A stretch of 64,000 nt of DNA from Vibrio crassostreae (GTDB lineage: Bacteria; Pseudomonadota; Gammaproteobacteria; Enterobacterales; Vibrionaceae). The DNA lies in NCBI RefSeq assembly GCF_024347415.1, contig NZ_AP025476.1, positions 2,418,001 to 2,482,000 of the forward strand. The letters run 5' to 3'. Within the stretch, counting starts at the first letter, position 1; the number at the start of each line of letters is the position of its first letter. Position numbers and translations under genes: made by a program. The notes under the pieces are model-generated. The model ran no database searches, had not been told where the DNA came from, and saw nothing but the letters and a program-made list of their open reading frames with translations. Of the stretch, positions 28,863-37,579 are shown piece after piece.

Positions 28863-30494
28863 TTATTGAGCTTTGATGTATAGGTCTTTCGAGAAGATCT
28901 TATCTTCCGCGTTGTTGATTGGGAAACCACCAACATGCGGGTTAAGTAGACGAGATTTAACGTATTGGTAGATAGGAGCGATTGGCATGTCTTTTGCCAT
29001 TAGCGCCTCAGCTTCTAGGTAAAGTGCTTTACGCTCTTCTTCTGAAGTTGAGTTAAGTGCTTTATCGATGATTTGATCGTAAGCCGCGCTGTCGTAGTGA
29101 ACACCACCGGTAGTGTTGTTACTCTTCATTAGCGTTAGGAACGAAGACGCTTCGTTGTAGTCACCACACCAACCAGCACGCGCTACTTCGAAGTCACCAG
29201 AATCTTTAGAAGATAGGTACGTTTTCCACTCTTGGTTCTCAAGTGTTACAGAAAGACCCAGTGTTTTCTTCCACATAGAACCTAGCGCTACAGCAATCTT
29301 CTTGTGGTTCTCTGAAGTGTTGTAAAGTAGGTTGAATTTAAGTGGGTTGTCTTTACCGTAACCCGCTTCTTCAAGAAGACGTTCCGCTTCTGCGTTACGC
29401 TCTTTCTGAGACATCTTACCGTAAGCAGGTAACTCAGGATCGAAGCCAGCTGTGATTTCAGGCGTTAGGAAATACGCAGGTTTTTGACCTTGCGCTAGGA
29501 TAGCACCTGTTACGATATCACGGTCGATCGCGTAAGAGATTGCCTGACGAACACGAACATCATCAAATGGTGCTTTCTTCGTGTTGAAGATGTAGTAGTA
29601 AGTACATAGGTTACCCGCTACAGATACATCTTCCGCGTACTCTTTTTGAAGACGCTTGAAGTGCTCAGTTGGAAGTTCGTTTGTGAAATCGATTTCGCCA
29701 GATAGGAAGCGGTTCATTTCCGCTACTTGGTTTTCGATTGGTAGGAAGGTTACTTTATTTAGAACCGTCTTATCGTTGTTCCAGTATTGGTCGTTACGCT
29801 TAAGTACTAGACGCTCGTTAACAACCCATTTATCAACAGAGAATGCACCATTGCCAACAAAGTGCTCTGGCTTAGTCCACTGGTCACCGTATTTTTCAAC
29901 AGTCGCCTGGTGTACTGGCTTCATTGTTGTGTGGCCCATCATCATTACGAAGTATGGTACCGCTGTTTCTAATTCAACAACAAGCGTGTTTGCATCTACA
30001 GCTTTAACGCCTAGCTCACTCTTGTCTTTCTTACCCGCTACGATGTCCTTCGCATTCGCCATCTTAGTATATTCCATGTACCAAGCGTATGGAGAAGCCG
30101 TCGCAGGATCGACTGCACGTTTCCAGCTGTATACGAAATCTTGAGCTGTTACAGGATCGCCGTTAGACCATTTTGCGTCTTTACGTAGGTGGAAAGTGAA
30201 TGTTTTGTTGTCTGTCGTTTCCCAGCTTTCAGCAACACCAGGGATAGTATTACCTTCGCCGTCTTGGTTCACTAGACCTTCAAGAAGATCACGGATTACG
30301 TGAGATTCTGGTACACCTTGAGATTTGTGTGGGTCGATTGTCGCAACTTCAGTACCGTTACCACGAACAAGTTCCTGAACTTTTGCCAGTTCTGTACCTG
30401 CTGGAACTTCAGCAGCGATAGAAAGAGTAGAAGAGGCAGCCACTGCCAAACCAGCACCTAGAAGAAGGGCCTGAGTGATTTTATTCTTGTACAT
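28863..30494 (-). CDS. oppA: Oligopeptide-binding protein OppA
   Basis: Periplasmic peptide-binding protein (SBP_bac_5), 543 residues with a signal peptide ending near SIAAEV (about residue 28). Family marks are ATIDPHKSQGVPESHVIRDL, KTFTFHLRKDAKWSNGDPVTAQDFVYSW and VRQAISYAIDRD. It delivers short peptides to OppBCDF. The ATG has GGAG in front. It is the promoter-proximal gene of the operon, with a long upstream region holding a candidate CRP site. Confidence 0.95.
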   Translation of the reverse strand: MYKNKITQALLLGAGLAVAASSTLSIAAEVPAGTELAKVQELVRGNGTEVATIDPHKSQGVPESHVIRDLLEGLVNQDGEGNTIPGVAESWETTDNKTFTFHLRKDAKWSNGDPVTAQDFVYSWKRAVDPATASPYAWYMEYTKMANAKDIVAGKKDKSELGVKAVDANTLVVELETAVPYFVMMMGHTTMKPVHQATVEKYGDQWTKPEHFVGNGAFSVDKWVVNERLVLKRNDQYWNNDKTVLNKVTFLPIENQVAEMNRFLSGEIDFTNELPTEHFKRLQKEYAEDVSVAGNLCTYYYIFNTKKAPFDDVRVRQAISYAIDRDIVTGAILAQGQKPAYFLTPEITAGFDPELPAYGKMSQKERNAEAERLLEEAGYGKDNPLKFNLLYNTSENHKKIAVALGSMWKKTLGLSVTLENQEWKTYLSSKDSGDFEVARAGWCGDYNEASSFLTLMKSNNTTGGVHYDSAAYDQIIDKALNSTSEEERKALYLEAEALMAKDMPIAPIYQYVKSRLLNPHVGGFPINNAEDKIFSKDLYIKAQ

Positions 30495-31063
30495 TTAATA
30501 AACTCCAAGTTTTATGTATTGCATCCATGACTTCTTTGCTAGGTTCACTGAACGGCAGTGATTTAGATTTATTTAGCTCAAAATTTAAGCATAAAAAACT
30601 AAAACCTTACAAAGATTGAGGCACACACTATCAACCATTGAAGTAATTTGCCATAAACAAGTCGCAAAAAATCGGATAATTCTCCGAATCATTCAAGGTA
30701 ACAGTGTAAATCTCTAATAAAAACCTAATGAATAGTGAGTTACACATAGGGATTAATTAAAAAACAGCCTTTAGTGTTGATGTATCTGTATTGATACTTT
30801 TTTTTAGCATCTTATGCTAGAACACTGTCGGCAAATTAACATTAATGCCACATGAAATCTAATTGCACATCACATATCCCCTAAATAGACTCCACTATTT
30901 GTGAGGGTTATCACTTTATACAAAACAGCATAATGCACTGCACCAAAACAGATTTAGAAATGCACCAAGACAGACAAAATCACGCACCGAATTTATATGC
31001 AACTTGAATGATTAACCATTTATTAATACACCACTTATTTATAAATAGCTTTGTAGCACGCAC
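30495..31063. other. Long upstream region of the opp operon
   Basis: About 570 AT-rich bases separate oppA from the moa terminator, without a credible ORF. It must hold the opp promoter. The one recognisable site is the CRP-like sequence at 30897-30918. Several short inverted repeats (for example AGCAT/ATGCT near 30807-30819) are too weak to interpret. Confidence 0.4.
30897..30918 (-). promoter_or_regulatory. Candidate CRP-binding site upstream of opp
   Basis: TGTGA-GGGTTA-TCACT matches the CRP core GTGA-N6-TCAC exactly, with flanking T residues also fitting. It lies about 400 bases before the oppA start, so it would act on a promoter with a long leader. The moa operon on the other side ends here, so opp is the only likely target. 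Confidence 0.5.
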
Positions 31064-31092
31064 AAAAAAACCGACTTTAATAGTCGGCTTTT
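31064..31092 (-). terminator. moa operon terminator
   Basis: On the minus strand AGCCGACT/AGTCGGTTT with a 5-base loop is followed by seven T, 35 bases past the moaE stop. Confidence 0.8.
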
Positions 31093-31126
31093 AATATTCG
31101 TTCTAAAGGTAAGTAACCTTGGGTGG

Positions 31127-31582
31127 TTATTTTACCCAACGCTCTGCAGCTTTCGCATCTGAATCTCGAGAGTCAACCCAACGAGTTTCTTCAGTGGTAC
31201 GTTCCTTCTTCCAAAACGGCGCTTTGGTTTTCAGGAAGTCCATCACAAACTCACAGGCTTCAAAGGCCGCACCGCGGTGTGCACTGGATACACCAACGTA
31301 AACAATCTGGTCACCGATATCTAGGTCACCAACACGATGGATAACACGCATCTTTTGAATTGGCCAGCGTGCCTCAGCTTGATCACAGATCTCGCTCAGT
31401 GATTTCTCTGTCATACCCGGATAGTGCTCTAGAGACAAACCAATCACGTTGTCGCCAAGGTTCATGTCGCGAACTTTACCAACAAACGTCACTACCGCTC
31501 CTGCAGCTGTGCCTTGAGCTAGATAATCGTATTCGTCACCCACAGAAAAGTCTTCTGCAGTAACTACTACTCTTGAGTCCAT
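31127..31582 (-). CDS. moaE: Molybdopterin synthase catalytic subunit MoaE
   Basis: Large subunit of molybdopterin synthase, 151 residues. It inserts the dithiolene sulfurs carried by MoaD thiocarboxylate into cyclic pyranopterin monophosphate. Seen here are AAGAVVTFVGKVRD, LSLEHYPGMTEKSL, RVIHRVGDLDIGDQIVYVGV and the conserved lysine region KTKAPFWKKE. It is the last gene of the moa cluster, 2 bases after moaD, with GGAGG before its ATG. Confidence 0.96.
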   Translation of the reverse strand: MDSRVVVTAEDFSVGDEYDYLAQGTAAGAVVTFVGKVRDMNLGDNVIGLSLEHYPGMTEKSLSEICDQAEARWPIQKMRVIHRVGDLDIGDQIVYVGVSSAHRGAAFEACEFVMDFLKTKAPFWKKERTTEETRWVDSRDSDAKAAERWVK

Positions 31583-31584
31583 GA

Positions 31585-31830
31585 CTAGCCTCCAGTCACT
31601 GGTGGGAAGAAAGCCACTTCATCGCCGTCTTTCACTTCAGTCGTCAAAGGTACGATTGATTGGTTAAGCGCAGCCAAAAGCTTGCCCTCTTCCAATGCGA
31701 TATCCCATTTGCCTTCTTGTGTTACAAGGTGGCTGCGAATCGCTGCAATCGTCTTGAACTGTGCATCAACTTCAACGCTGTCCACACCAACAAGTTCACG
31801 AGTTTGAGCAAAGAAAAGAACTGTAATCAT
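31585..31830 (-). CDS. moaD: Molybdopterin synthase sulfur carrier subunit MoaD
   Basis: Ubiquitin-like sulfur carrier of 81 residues ending in the essential Gly-Gly (FFPPVTGG), whose terminal glycine is adenylated and thiocarboxylated by MoeB. It works with MoaE. Its start overlaps the moaC stop by 4 bases, indicating translational coupling. Confidence 0.96.
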   Translation of the reverse strand: MITVLFFAQTRELVGVDSVEVDAQFKTIAAIRSHLVTQEGKWDIALEEGKLLAALNQSIVPLTTEVKDGDEVAFFPPVTGG

Positions 31831-32306
31831 GATTCCACCTTAAAGTGACCAGACTTACCACCCGTCTTCTCTAACAGACGTACATTCTCGATAACAATAT
31901 CTTTCTGAACAGCTTTACACATATCGTAAATCGTTAACGCAGCAACAGAAGCAGCCGTTAGCGCTTCCATTTCTACGCCTGTCTTACCCGCAAGCTTACA
32001 AACAGATTCGATGCGAACCTTGTTTTCAGACTCGATAGCTTCAAGCTGCACTTCTACTTTGGTTAATAGCAGAGGGTGACACAGTGGAATCAGATCCCAC
32101 GTCTTCTTAGCCGCTTGAATACCCGCAATGCGTGCCGTTGCAAAAACATCGCCTTTATGGTGGCTACCAGAAACAATCAGCTCTAGCGTTTCAGCAGACA
32201 TTTTTACGAAAGCTTCCGCTCTCGCTTCACGTACTGTCTCAGCTTTTGCCGATACATCGACCATGTTTGCTTCGCCAGACGCGTTAATGTGTGTAAATTG
32301 GCTCAT
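31827..32306 (-). CDS. moaC: Cyclic pyranopterin monophosphate synthase MoaC
   Basis: Converts the 3',8-cyclo-GTP made by MoaA into cyclic pyranopterin monophosphate. Residues [16 protein letters not shown] and [14 protein letters not shown], and the C-terminal [23 protein letters not shown], are diagnostic. A TTG two codons upstream opens the frame, but the ATG at 32306 with AAGGCGG upstream gives [13 protein letters not shown], matching E. coli MoaC, so the protein is 159 residues. Confidence 0.97.
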   Translation of the reverse strand: MSQFTHINASGEANMVDVSAKAETVREARAEAFVKMSAETLELIVSGSHHKGDVFATARIAGIQAAKKTWDLIPLCHPLLLTKVEVQLEAIESENKVRIESVCKLAGKTGVEMEALTAASVAALTIYDMCKAVQKDIVIENVRLLEKTGGKSGHFKVES

Positions 32307-32318
32307 ACTCAAACCGCC

Positions 32319-32831
32319 TTATACAGAAAGGTGTGGCATGAAGTTACAAGGGCGGTGACTAGCATCCATTTGTTGCTTGATGATCTTAGTCCAACCTGTG
32401 CGACAAGCACCTGTAGAACCTGGCATCGCAAAGATAACTGTGTGGTTAGCAAAGCCCGCAATCGCACGAGATTGAATTGTCGATGTACCGATCTCTTCAT
32501 AAGATACTTGACGGAATAGCTCACCGAAGCCTTCTACTTCTTTGTCAAATAGTGGCTTAAGCGCTTCAGGCGTGCTGTCACGAGAAGTAAAACCAGTACC
32601 GCCAGTGATCATGATCGCTTGTACGCTTTCATCAGCGATCCACTTGGATACGATCGCACGGATCTTGTACATGTCATCGATAACAATTTGCTTATCAACC
32701 ACGTTGTGGCCTGCTTCTTTAGCATGCTCAGCTAGGTAACCACCGGACGTGTCATTTTCTTCTGTACGCGTATCTGAAACCGTTAGTACTGCGATGTTTG
32801 CTGCTTGAAATTTGCTTTCTGCGTGACCCAT
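32319..32831 (-). CDS. moaB: Molybdenum cofactor biosynthesis protein MoaB
   Basis: MogA/MoaB-like molybdopterin-binding fold, 170 residues, with VLTVSDTRTEENDTSGGYLAEH, the ITGGTGFTSRDSTPEAL nucleotide/pterin-binding loop and AMPGSTGACRTGW. MoaB in gamma-proteobacteria resembles the adenylating enzyme MogA, but its exact role there is uncertain. It lies 12 bases upstream of moaC, and a 356-base gap filled largely by a repeat element parts it from moaA. Confidence 0.94.
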   Translation of the reverse strand: MGHAESKFQAANIAVLTVSDTRTEENDTSGGYLAEHAKEAGHNVVDKQIVIDDMYKIRAIVSKWIADESVQAIMITGGTGFTSRDSTPEALKPLFDKEVEGFGELFRQVSYEEIGTSTIQSRAIAGFANHTVIFAMPGSTGACRTGWTKIIKQQMDASHRPCNFMPHLSV

Positions 32832-32861
32832 TTGTTCACCTATATAAATTTTTCAATTATG

Positions 32862-33127
32862 AGGGCGTGTTGACCTTTCGTGATTAAATTTTGTTCGAGA
32901 TAAAAGCGTTTTAATCGCGGCGAGGGGGAAGTAGCCTAGTCATTCTAAGCAAATCTCCCTCAACAAAGAGTAAAACGCTTTTAGCCGAACCCTTCGGGCA
33001 GCGTTTGCTGGTCATTTCTACTACGTTATCGGCTTCTCATGTAGGCTAGCTACACATCAAAGCCTCTGCCTTGTATAAATACCCAGCAACTCGCTGCAAA
33101 AATCAGCTCGAAAGAGCAACACGCCCT
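32862..33127. mobile_element. 266-bp non-coding repeat with terminal inverted repeats, inside the moa operon
   Basis: The ends are AGGGCGTGTTGACCTTTCG (32862-32880) and its inverse CGAAAGAGCAACACGCCCT (33109-33127), 17 of 19 matching. An internal pair, AAAAGCGTTTTA and TAAAACGCTTTT, is also inverted. There is no ORF. Size, terminal repeats and lack of coding capacity fit a MITE-like, non-autonomous element. I recall similar AGGGCGTGTT-ended repeats as frequent in Vibrio genomes but cannot verify it here. No clear target duplication is seen. Confidence 0.7.
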
Positions 33128-33187
33128 AGACTGATTCGCCCAGCCTAAAGAAGCTGAGCGATAAAATGCTTTAGAGTATATAGCGGG

Positions 33188-34177
33188 TTAACCGCCGATT
33201 GACGCCAAGTTTGGAGTCATGCCGCTGTTGCCATCATGTAAGAAGTGGCTAACAGACTTGGTTTGAAGCTGAGCCTGAATTCGATCAATGAGCTCTTGCT
33301 CTTGTTGATCTTCTTGAATCAGATCTCGCAGTTCAACACCGTGGTCGCCAAACAGACATAGGTGAAGTTTACCAGTCGCAGAAACACGCAGTCGGTTACA
33401 ACTCTCACAGAAGTCTTTCTCGTAAGGCATGATCAAACCAATTTCACCCTTGTAGTCTGGGTGGACAAACACTTGTGCTGGACCATCGTTAACCGCTTTG
33501 ACTTTTAACAGCCAACCGTTAGCAATAAGCTGATTGCGAATCGCAACGCCAGATACATGGTGTTTATCGAACAACTCGTCCATCTCGCCGGTTTTCATCA
33601 GCTCGATAAAACGTAATTGAATAGGTTTGTCTTTGATCCAATTAAGGAAGGCTGGTAATTCCTGACTGTTGAGGTCTTTCATCAATACAACGTTGACTTT
33701 GACTTGTTCATAGCCAACCTCAAACGCTTTATCAATGCCTCGCATAACCTCAGTAAACTTATTCTCACCAGTGATCTGATGGAACATACGTGAATCTAAA
33801 CTATCCACGCTAACGTTTATATGGGTTAAACCAGCATCGCGCCATTGCCCTACTTGTTTCTCCATGCGGTAGCCATTCGTTGTCGTGGCCACTTTTTCGA
33901 TGCCTGGAGTAGAAGCAACGGTATGTATGATTTCAGGAAAGTCTTTACGCAGACTCGGCTCTCCGCCTGTAATGCGGATCTTTGAGGTACCACAATCTGC
34001 AAACGCTTTTACAACGCGTTTGATCTCGGGAACACTTAAAAAAGACGAGTTTTTTTGCCCTGACGGTTTGTAACCATCCGGCAAGCAGTAAGTACATTTA
34101 AAGTTACAGACGTCTGTAACCGACAAGCGCAAGTAATAAAACTTGCGATGGAATCTATCTTCGAATTGTTGCGCCAC
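33188..34177 (-). CDS. moaA: GTP 3',8-cyclase MoaA
   Basis: Radical SAM enzyme that starts molybdenum cofactor synthesis by rearranging GTP. The SAM-cluster motif CNFKCTYC lies at about 24-31. The second [4Fe-4S] cluster cysteines are in CESCNRLR and LHLCLFGD, and the C-terminus ends in the conserved Gly-Gly (LASIGG). The frame is open to a TTG at 34192. I place the start at GTG 34177: GGAAAGG lies 6 bases before it, the protein becomes 329 residues, and it begins [19 protein letters not shown] in register with E. coli MoaA. A Moco riboswitch directly precedes it. Confidence 0.96.
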   Translation of the reverse strand: MAQQFEDRFHRKFYYLRLSVTDVCNFKCTYCLPDGYKPSGQKNSSFLSVPEIKRVVKAFADCGTSKIRITGGEPSLRKDFPEIIHTVASTPGIEKVATTTNGYRMEKQVGQWRDAGLTHINVSVDSLDSRMFHQITGENKFTEVMRGIDKAFEVGYEQVKVNVVLMKDLNSQELPAFLNWIKDKPIQLRFIELMKTGEMDELFDKHHVSGVAIRNQLIANGWLLKVKAVNDGPAQVFVHPDYKGEIGLIMPYEKDFCESCNRLRVSATGKLHLCLFGDHGVELRDLIQEDQQEQELIDRIQAQLQTKSVSHFLHDGNSGMTPNLASIGG

Positions 34178-34183
34178 GGAACA

Positions 34184-34320
34184 CCTTTCCAAACACGGGA
34201 GGCATAATCATTTCCAATTAAGCCCTTGTGACAACATGTCACTGGCTCTTGATGCGTATCGGTACAGCAAATACCACTGTGCGACTTAGCATGCGAGAGC
34301 TCGGAGTTATGGCAACCGCA
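34184..34320 (-). ncRNA. Moco riboswitch (molybdenum cofactor leader RNA) of moaA
   Basis: The moaA leader on the minus strand carries the pieces I recall from the Moco RNA motif. CTCCGAGC lies at 34306-34299. A long arm AGCC...GGCT is capped by GTGAC/GTCAC at about 34247-34220. The 3' block GCCTCCCGTGTTTGGAAAGG lies at 34203-34184. The last block contains the ribosome-binding site of moaA, so cofactor-dependent folding could hide it. A separate GCACGT/ACGTGC hairpin precedes the motif at about 34318-34340. Confidence 0.8.
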
Positions 34321-34512
34321 CGTCATATTCATACGTGCAGTAGCTGAGTAATAAAATACTTAATATTTGTACGTGAATCTAGCTCTGATGGTAAAAAACG
34401 GGTCACATCGGCAAAAAAAACGTGTCAAACGCTCAAAATAACTCTTGTTGAGTATATAGCGAGAAGCATTTAACCTAAATTATAGTTGGTAATAACCTAA
34501 CAAGAACAAAAA
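34321..34512. other. moaA-yvcK divergent promoter region
   Basis: About 190 bases between the riboswitch and the yvcK start must hold both divergent promoters. I see no convincing hexamer pair or operator; a ModE or FNR control of moaA, as in E. coli, cannot be confirmed by eye. Confidence 0.35.
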
Positions 34513-35400
34513 ATGAATATTTACGCTTCAAAGAAGGTCGTAGCAATCGGTGGAGGCCATGGCTTAGGTCGTATGCTTGCTGCACTAAAAGACTTTGGTA
34601 ACAACGCAACTGGCATTGTTGCAACAACGGATAATGGCGGCTCAACCGGACGAATTAGAGACTGCCAAGGTGGTATCGCTTGGGGAGATACTCGTAACTG
34701 TATCAACCAATTGATCACTGAACCTTCAATCAGCTCGATGATGTTTGAATACCGCTTTCGCGGCCAAGGTGAACTCGACGGTCATAACTTGGGTAACCTG
34801 ATGCTCACGGCATTAGACAACCTCTCGGTTCGCCCACTAGAAGCGATTAACCTAATTCGAAATATGCTCAAGGTCGACGTCAATATCGTGCCGATGACCG
34901 AGCACCCTTCTGACCTCACAGCCCTATCAATGGACGGACGTTGGGTAACCGGCGAAACCAACGTTGATGACATGACAGAAAAACTGCGCATGATGGACTT
35001 GTCGCCAGAAGTGCCAGCGACCAAAGAGGCCGTTGCCGCGGTGGAAGAAGCAGACTGTATTGTACTTGGCCCAGGCAGCTTTCTAACCAGTGTGATGCCT
35101 CCGCTGCTACTACCAGAAATTGGTAAAGCAATCTCAGAAAACACCAAGGCAAAAGTTATCTTCATTGAAAACCTGTCTCCAGAACACGGTCCAGCAGGTA
35201 AAATGACGCTTCAAGAGCAATTGGAGTGGTGTGAACGTACCTGTAAAGCACGTAAGATAGACGTTGTACTAGGCAATGAACCACACCCAGAACTAGAAGG
35301 GCAATGGAATTGTGTGACCACGGATCTTGCATCTGCAAACCGAGATTGGCGACACGACCGAGTGAAGCTCCAACAAGCGATCGAAGCTCAGTTGGCTTAG
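34513..35400 (+). CDS. Gluconeogenesis factor YvcK/YbhK family protein
   Basis: A 295-residue cytosolic protein of the UPF0052/CofD-like family (B. subtilis YvcK, E. coli YbhK). The Rossmann-type start KVVAIGGGHGLGRMLAAL, the ATTDNGGSTGRIR loop and GHNLGNLMLTAL are diagnostic; CADCIVLGPGSFLTSVMP-type sequence follows near 190. YvcK is needed for growth on gluconeogenic carbon sources and for cell shape in Bacillus and binds UDP-sugars; the role in Vibrio is unknown. It is divergent from moaA, the same ybhK-moaA pairing as in E. coli. Confidence 0.9.
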   Translation: MNIYASKKVVAIGGGHGLGRMLAALKDFGNNATGIVATTDNGGSTGRIRDCQGGIAWGDTRNCINQLITEPSISSMMFEYRFRGQGELDGHNLGNLMLTALDNLSVRPLEAINLIRNMLKVDVNIVPMTEHPSDLTALSMDGRWVTGETNVDDMTEKLRMMDLSPEVPATKEAVAAVEEADCIVLGPGSFLTSVMPPLLLPEIGKAISENTKAKVIFIENLSPEHGPAGKMTLQEQLEWCERTCKARKIDVVLGNEPHPELEGQWNCVTTDLASANRDWRHDRVKLQQAIEAQLA

Positions 35401-35426
35401 TCCATTAGTTCAACTGATAGAAAACG

Positions 35427-35452
35427 AAAAAGGAGCATCATGCTCCTTTTTT
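35427..35452. terminator. Bidirectional terminator between yvcK and luxU
   Basis: AAAAAGGAGCA/TGCTCCTTTTTT around a 3-base loop lies between converging genes. Confidence 0.85.
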
Positions 35453-35493
35453 AGTCTCTGTATCTCTACTTATATATTTGGCAATTAACCGTT

Positions 35494-35838
35494 TTAGAGA
35501 TCCGTCATCAACTGCTGATATTCAGTATAAGTCGATAGCAGAAGCTCCTGCATATCTTGAAAATCAATATCAGTCACGGGCAATGCTTGCTTCACTTTTG
35601 CGTCTAAGCTAATAGCAAAATTACACAGAGAATCAGCACCAAAACTCGCAGCACTGCTCTTCAATGCATGGCTGATATCGGCCAAATACTTAGACGTATC
35701 GGTATCTTTGTTTAGTTCTAGGTGCTCGTAGTATCCCTTCAATTCACCTAAAAAGATTTCCAATAACACTGGGACATTTTCTTGCCCTATCTCACCGGCA
35801 AGTTCATCAACTTTTTGCTGATTTAATACTTTCATCAT
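35494..35838 (-). CDS. luxU: Quorum-sensing phosphorelay protein LuxU
   Basis: Single-domain histidine phosphotransferase of 114 residues that passes phosphate from hybrid sensors such as LuxQ and LuxN to LuxO. The phosphorylated histidine is His57 in [14 protein letters not shown], and [18 protein letters not shown] matches the V. harveyi protein. Two consecutive ATG codons begin the frame; either can serve. It lies 23 bases downstream of luxO on the same strand, the standard luxOU operon. Confidence 0.96.
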   Translation of the reverse strand: MMKVLNQQKVDELAGEIGQENVPVLLEIFLGELKGYYEHLELNKDTDTSKYLADISHALKSSAASFGADSLCNFAISLDAKVKQALPVTDIDFQDMQELLLSTYTEYQQLMTDL

Positions 35839-35861
35839 CGTTCTTTCTTATTGTTTGGCGA

Positions 35862-37250
35862 TTACTGCTTCGCATTCCACGTTTGCAATTTACGGTATAT
35901 CGTTGATGGACTGACATCCAAGAAACCAGCCGCGCGAGGGATGTTGCCATCACACGCTTTTATGGCTTGTTCGATTGCCGTTTTCTCAGTGATCCACAAT
36001 GGGAAAATATCTTTTACTGTGATGTCTTCACTCTGCTTCTCTTTCAGGCGCAGGCTATTTTCAATCGGTTGATTCAATGGTGGCGGAAGCATGTTCAGAG
36101 TAATCTCTTTACCATTATTCAATACCACCACATTTCGCAATACGTTTTGTAGCTGACGAACGTTACCCGGCCACTCATATTGGTTAAAGCGATCCAACAC
36201 TTCTTGAGCAAAACGCACAAACGCCTTACCTTCTTCAACCGACATGTAGCCCAATAATGAGTATGCAATCTCGATGACATCTTCACCACGTTCACGCAAT
36301 GGCGGCAAGTGCAGAGGAATCACGTACAAACGGTAGTATAAGTCTTCTCTAAAGCGACCTTCTTGTACTTCTTTCCAAGGGTCACGGTTAGTCGCACAAA
36401 CAAAACGAACGTCCACACTCTTCATCTTCGAAGAGCCTACCTTTTGAAAAGTACCCGTTTGGATAAAACGTAGAAGCTTGGTTTGCAGTTCAAGATCCAT
36501 CTCACACAGCTCATCGAGGAACAGTGTGCCTCCATCAGCCAATTCAGCTGCACCTTGACGATCCGTAGCCGCGCCCGTAAATGCACCTTTAACGTGGCCA
36601 AACAGCTCACTTTCAATCAAATCTTTAGGAATTGCTGCACAGTTGATTGCGATGAAAGGCTTATCGCCACGCTTACTCGCCGCGTGAATCGCTTCTGCAC
36701 ACACCTCTTTACCCGTACCACTTTCACCGGTAATGAAAATGCTCGCTTTACTCGATGCGGCGGAATCGATAGTTCGGTAAACCTGCTGCATGGTTTGGCT
36801 ACTGCCAATGAAGCCTTGATAATTCTGGTTTCCCGGATGTTCAGAGCTGTTCTTAAGCTTGGTCGCTTTGCGGATCGCATTGTTCACCGTAATACGAAGT
36901 CGGTCGGCTTCACACGGCTTGATAAGGAAGTCCTGAGAGCCATGACGCATCGCTTCTACGGCGGTATCGATAGAACCGTGCGCTGTCATAAAGATAACGG
37001 GCACTTCAGGGTATTTTTGTTTTACAGCAAAGAGCACGTCCATGCCCGTCATATCAGGCAGACGTAGATCTAATAAAATGAGGTCAGGGATTCGATGATT
37101 CAAACTCTCAATTGCATCGCGGCCAGTGCCAACAATGTTGATATCAATTTCGAGCGGTGTAAGATACGAGCGATATAACGCTGCGACTGACGCCGTATCC
37201 TCCACCATCAACAAATACTTTGATTTGTTATCTAACGTTTTTGATTGCAT
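35862..37250 (-). CDS. luxO: Quorum-sensing sigma-54 response regulator LuxO
   Basis: NtrC-type activator, 462 residues. The receiver domain holds the phospho-acceptor Asp61 ([14 protein letters not shown]), equivalent to Asp47 in classic V. harveyi numbering, which starts at the internal Met15. The AAA+ domain shows GESGTGKE, the sigma-54 contact loop GAFTGA and [17 protein letters not shown] Fis-type HTH ends the protein ([21 protein letters not shown]). At low cell density phospho-LuxO activates qrr genes, which silence the HapR/LuxR master regulator. A qrr gene lies divergently upstream. A TATAAT box (plus-strand complement 37280-37285) probably forms the luxO promoter, with a LuxO site over its -35 region. 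Confidence 0.97.
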   Translation of the reverse strand: MQSKTLDNKSKYLLMVEDTASVAALYRSYLTPLEIDINIVGTGRDAIESLNHRIPDLILLDLRLPDMTGMDVLFAVKQKYPEVPVIFMTAHGSIDTAVEAMRHGSQDFLIKPCEADRLRITVNNAIRKATKLKNSSEHPGNQNYQGFIGSSQTMQQVYRTIDSAASSKASIFITGESGTGKEVCAEAIHAASKRGDKPFIAINCAAIPKDLIESELFGHVKGAFTGAATDRQGAAELADGGTLFLDELCEMDLELQTKLLRFIQTGTFQKVGSSKMKSVDVRFVCATNRDPWKEVQEGRFREDLYYRLYVIPLHLPPLRERGEDVIEIAYSLLGYMSVEEGKAFVRFAQEVLDRFNQYEWPGNVRQLQNVLRNVVVLNNGKEITLNMLPPPLNQPIENSLRLKEKQSEDITVKDIFPLWITEKTAIEQAIKACDGNIPRAAGFLDVSPSTIYRKLQTWNAKQ

Positions 37251-37298
37251 ATCCTAGCCATTTATAATTTGCATTTCTTATTATAGTCGCATTCCGCT

Positions 37299-37311
37299 TT
37301 GCATTATGCAA
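37299..37311. promoter_or_regulatory. LuxO-binding site between luxO and qrr
   Basis: TTGCA-TTA-TGCAA is a perfect dyad matching the LuxO consensus TTGCA-N3-TGCAA. It lies 76 bases upstream of the qrr -24 box, a good place for a sigma-54 enhancer site. It also covers the -35 region expected for the luxO promoter. A lone half-site, TTGCA, lies at 37269-37273. Confidence 0.85.
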
Positions 37312-37374
37312 ATTAGCCACAATATTTGTATTGTATTTTTTTACTTGCTTCAAATAATCAATGTTTTATCTATA

Positions 37375-37390
37375 TGGCACGAACGATGCA
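37375..37390 (+). promoter_or_regulatory. Sigma-54 promoter of qrr
   Basis: TGGCAC-GAACG-ATGCA fits the -24/-12 consensus TGGCAC-N5-TTGCA with one mismatch. The expected start is about 12 bases beyond the GC of the -12 element, matching the first base of the Qrr RNA. Confidence 0.88.
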
Positions 37391-37398
37391 GTCATAGA

Positions 37399-37493
37399 GA
37401 TGACCTTCGGGTCACCTAGCCAACTGACGTTGTTAGTGGACCGAGTGTTCACAAACGTAAGCCAGTAGAACATTTACTACTGGCTGTTTTTTT
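37399..37493 (+). ncRNA. qrr1: Quorum-regulatory small RNA Qrr (Qrr1 position)
   Basis: A 95-nt Hfq-dependent small RNA. A 5' hairpin (TGACC/GGTCA at about 37401-37414) is followed by the conserved pairing core CTAGCCAACTGACGTTGTTA (from 37416), which base-pairs with hapR/luxR-type mRNAs. A 3' stem, GCCAGTAG/CTACTGGC (37461-37484), is followed by seven T. The divergent position next to luxO is that of qrr1 in other vibrios. Other qrr copies, if any, lie outside this window. Confidence 0.94.
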
Positions 37494-37579
37494 GTCTGGA
37501 ACACTCTCAAATGTTGCCTTTTGAGGCGAACTTCTTTAGTTAATACTTGAGTTAAGAAGTGCGATTAACTGAAGAGAAG

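Noticed and set aside
24910..30494. Possibility that the cluster is a dipeptide or murein-peptide (Dpp/Mpp) system
   Set aside because: Gene order A-B-C-D-F, OppC N-terminal extension and OppA-type binding protein fit oligopeptide transport best.
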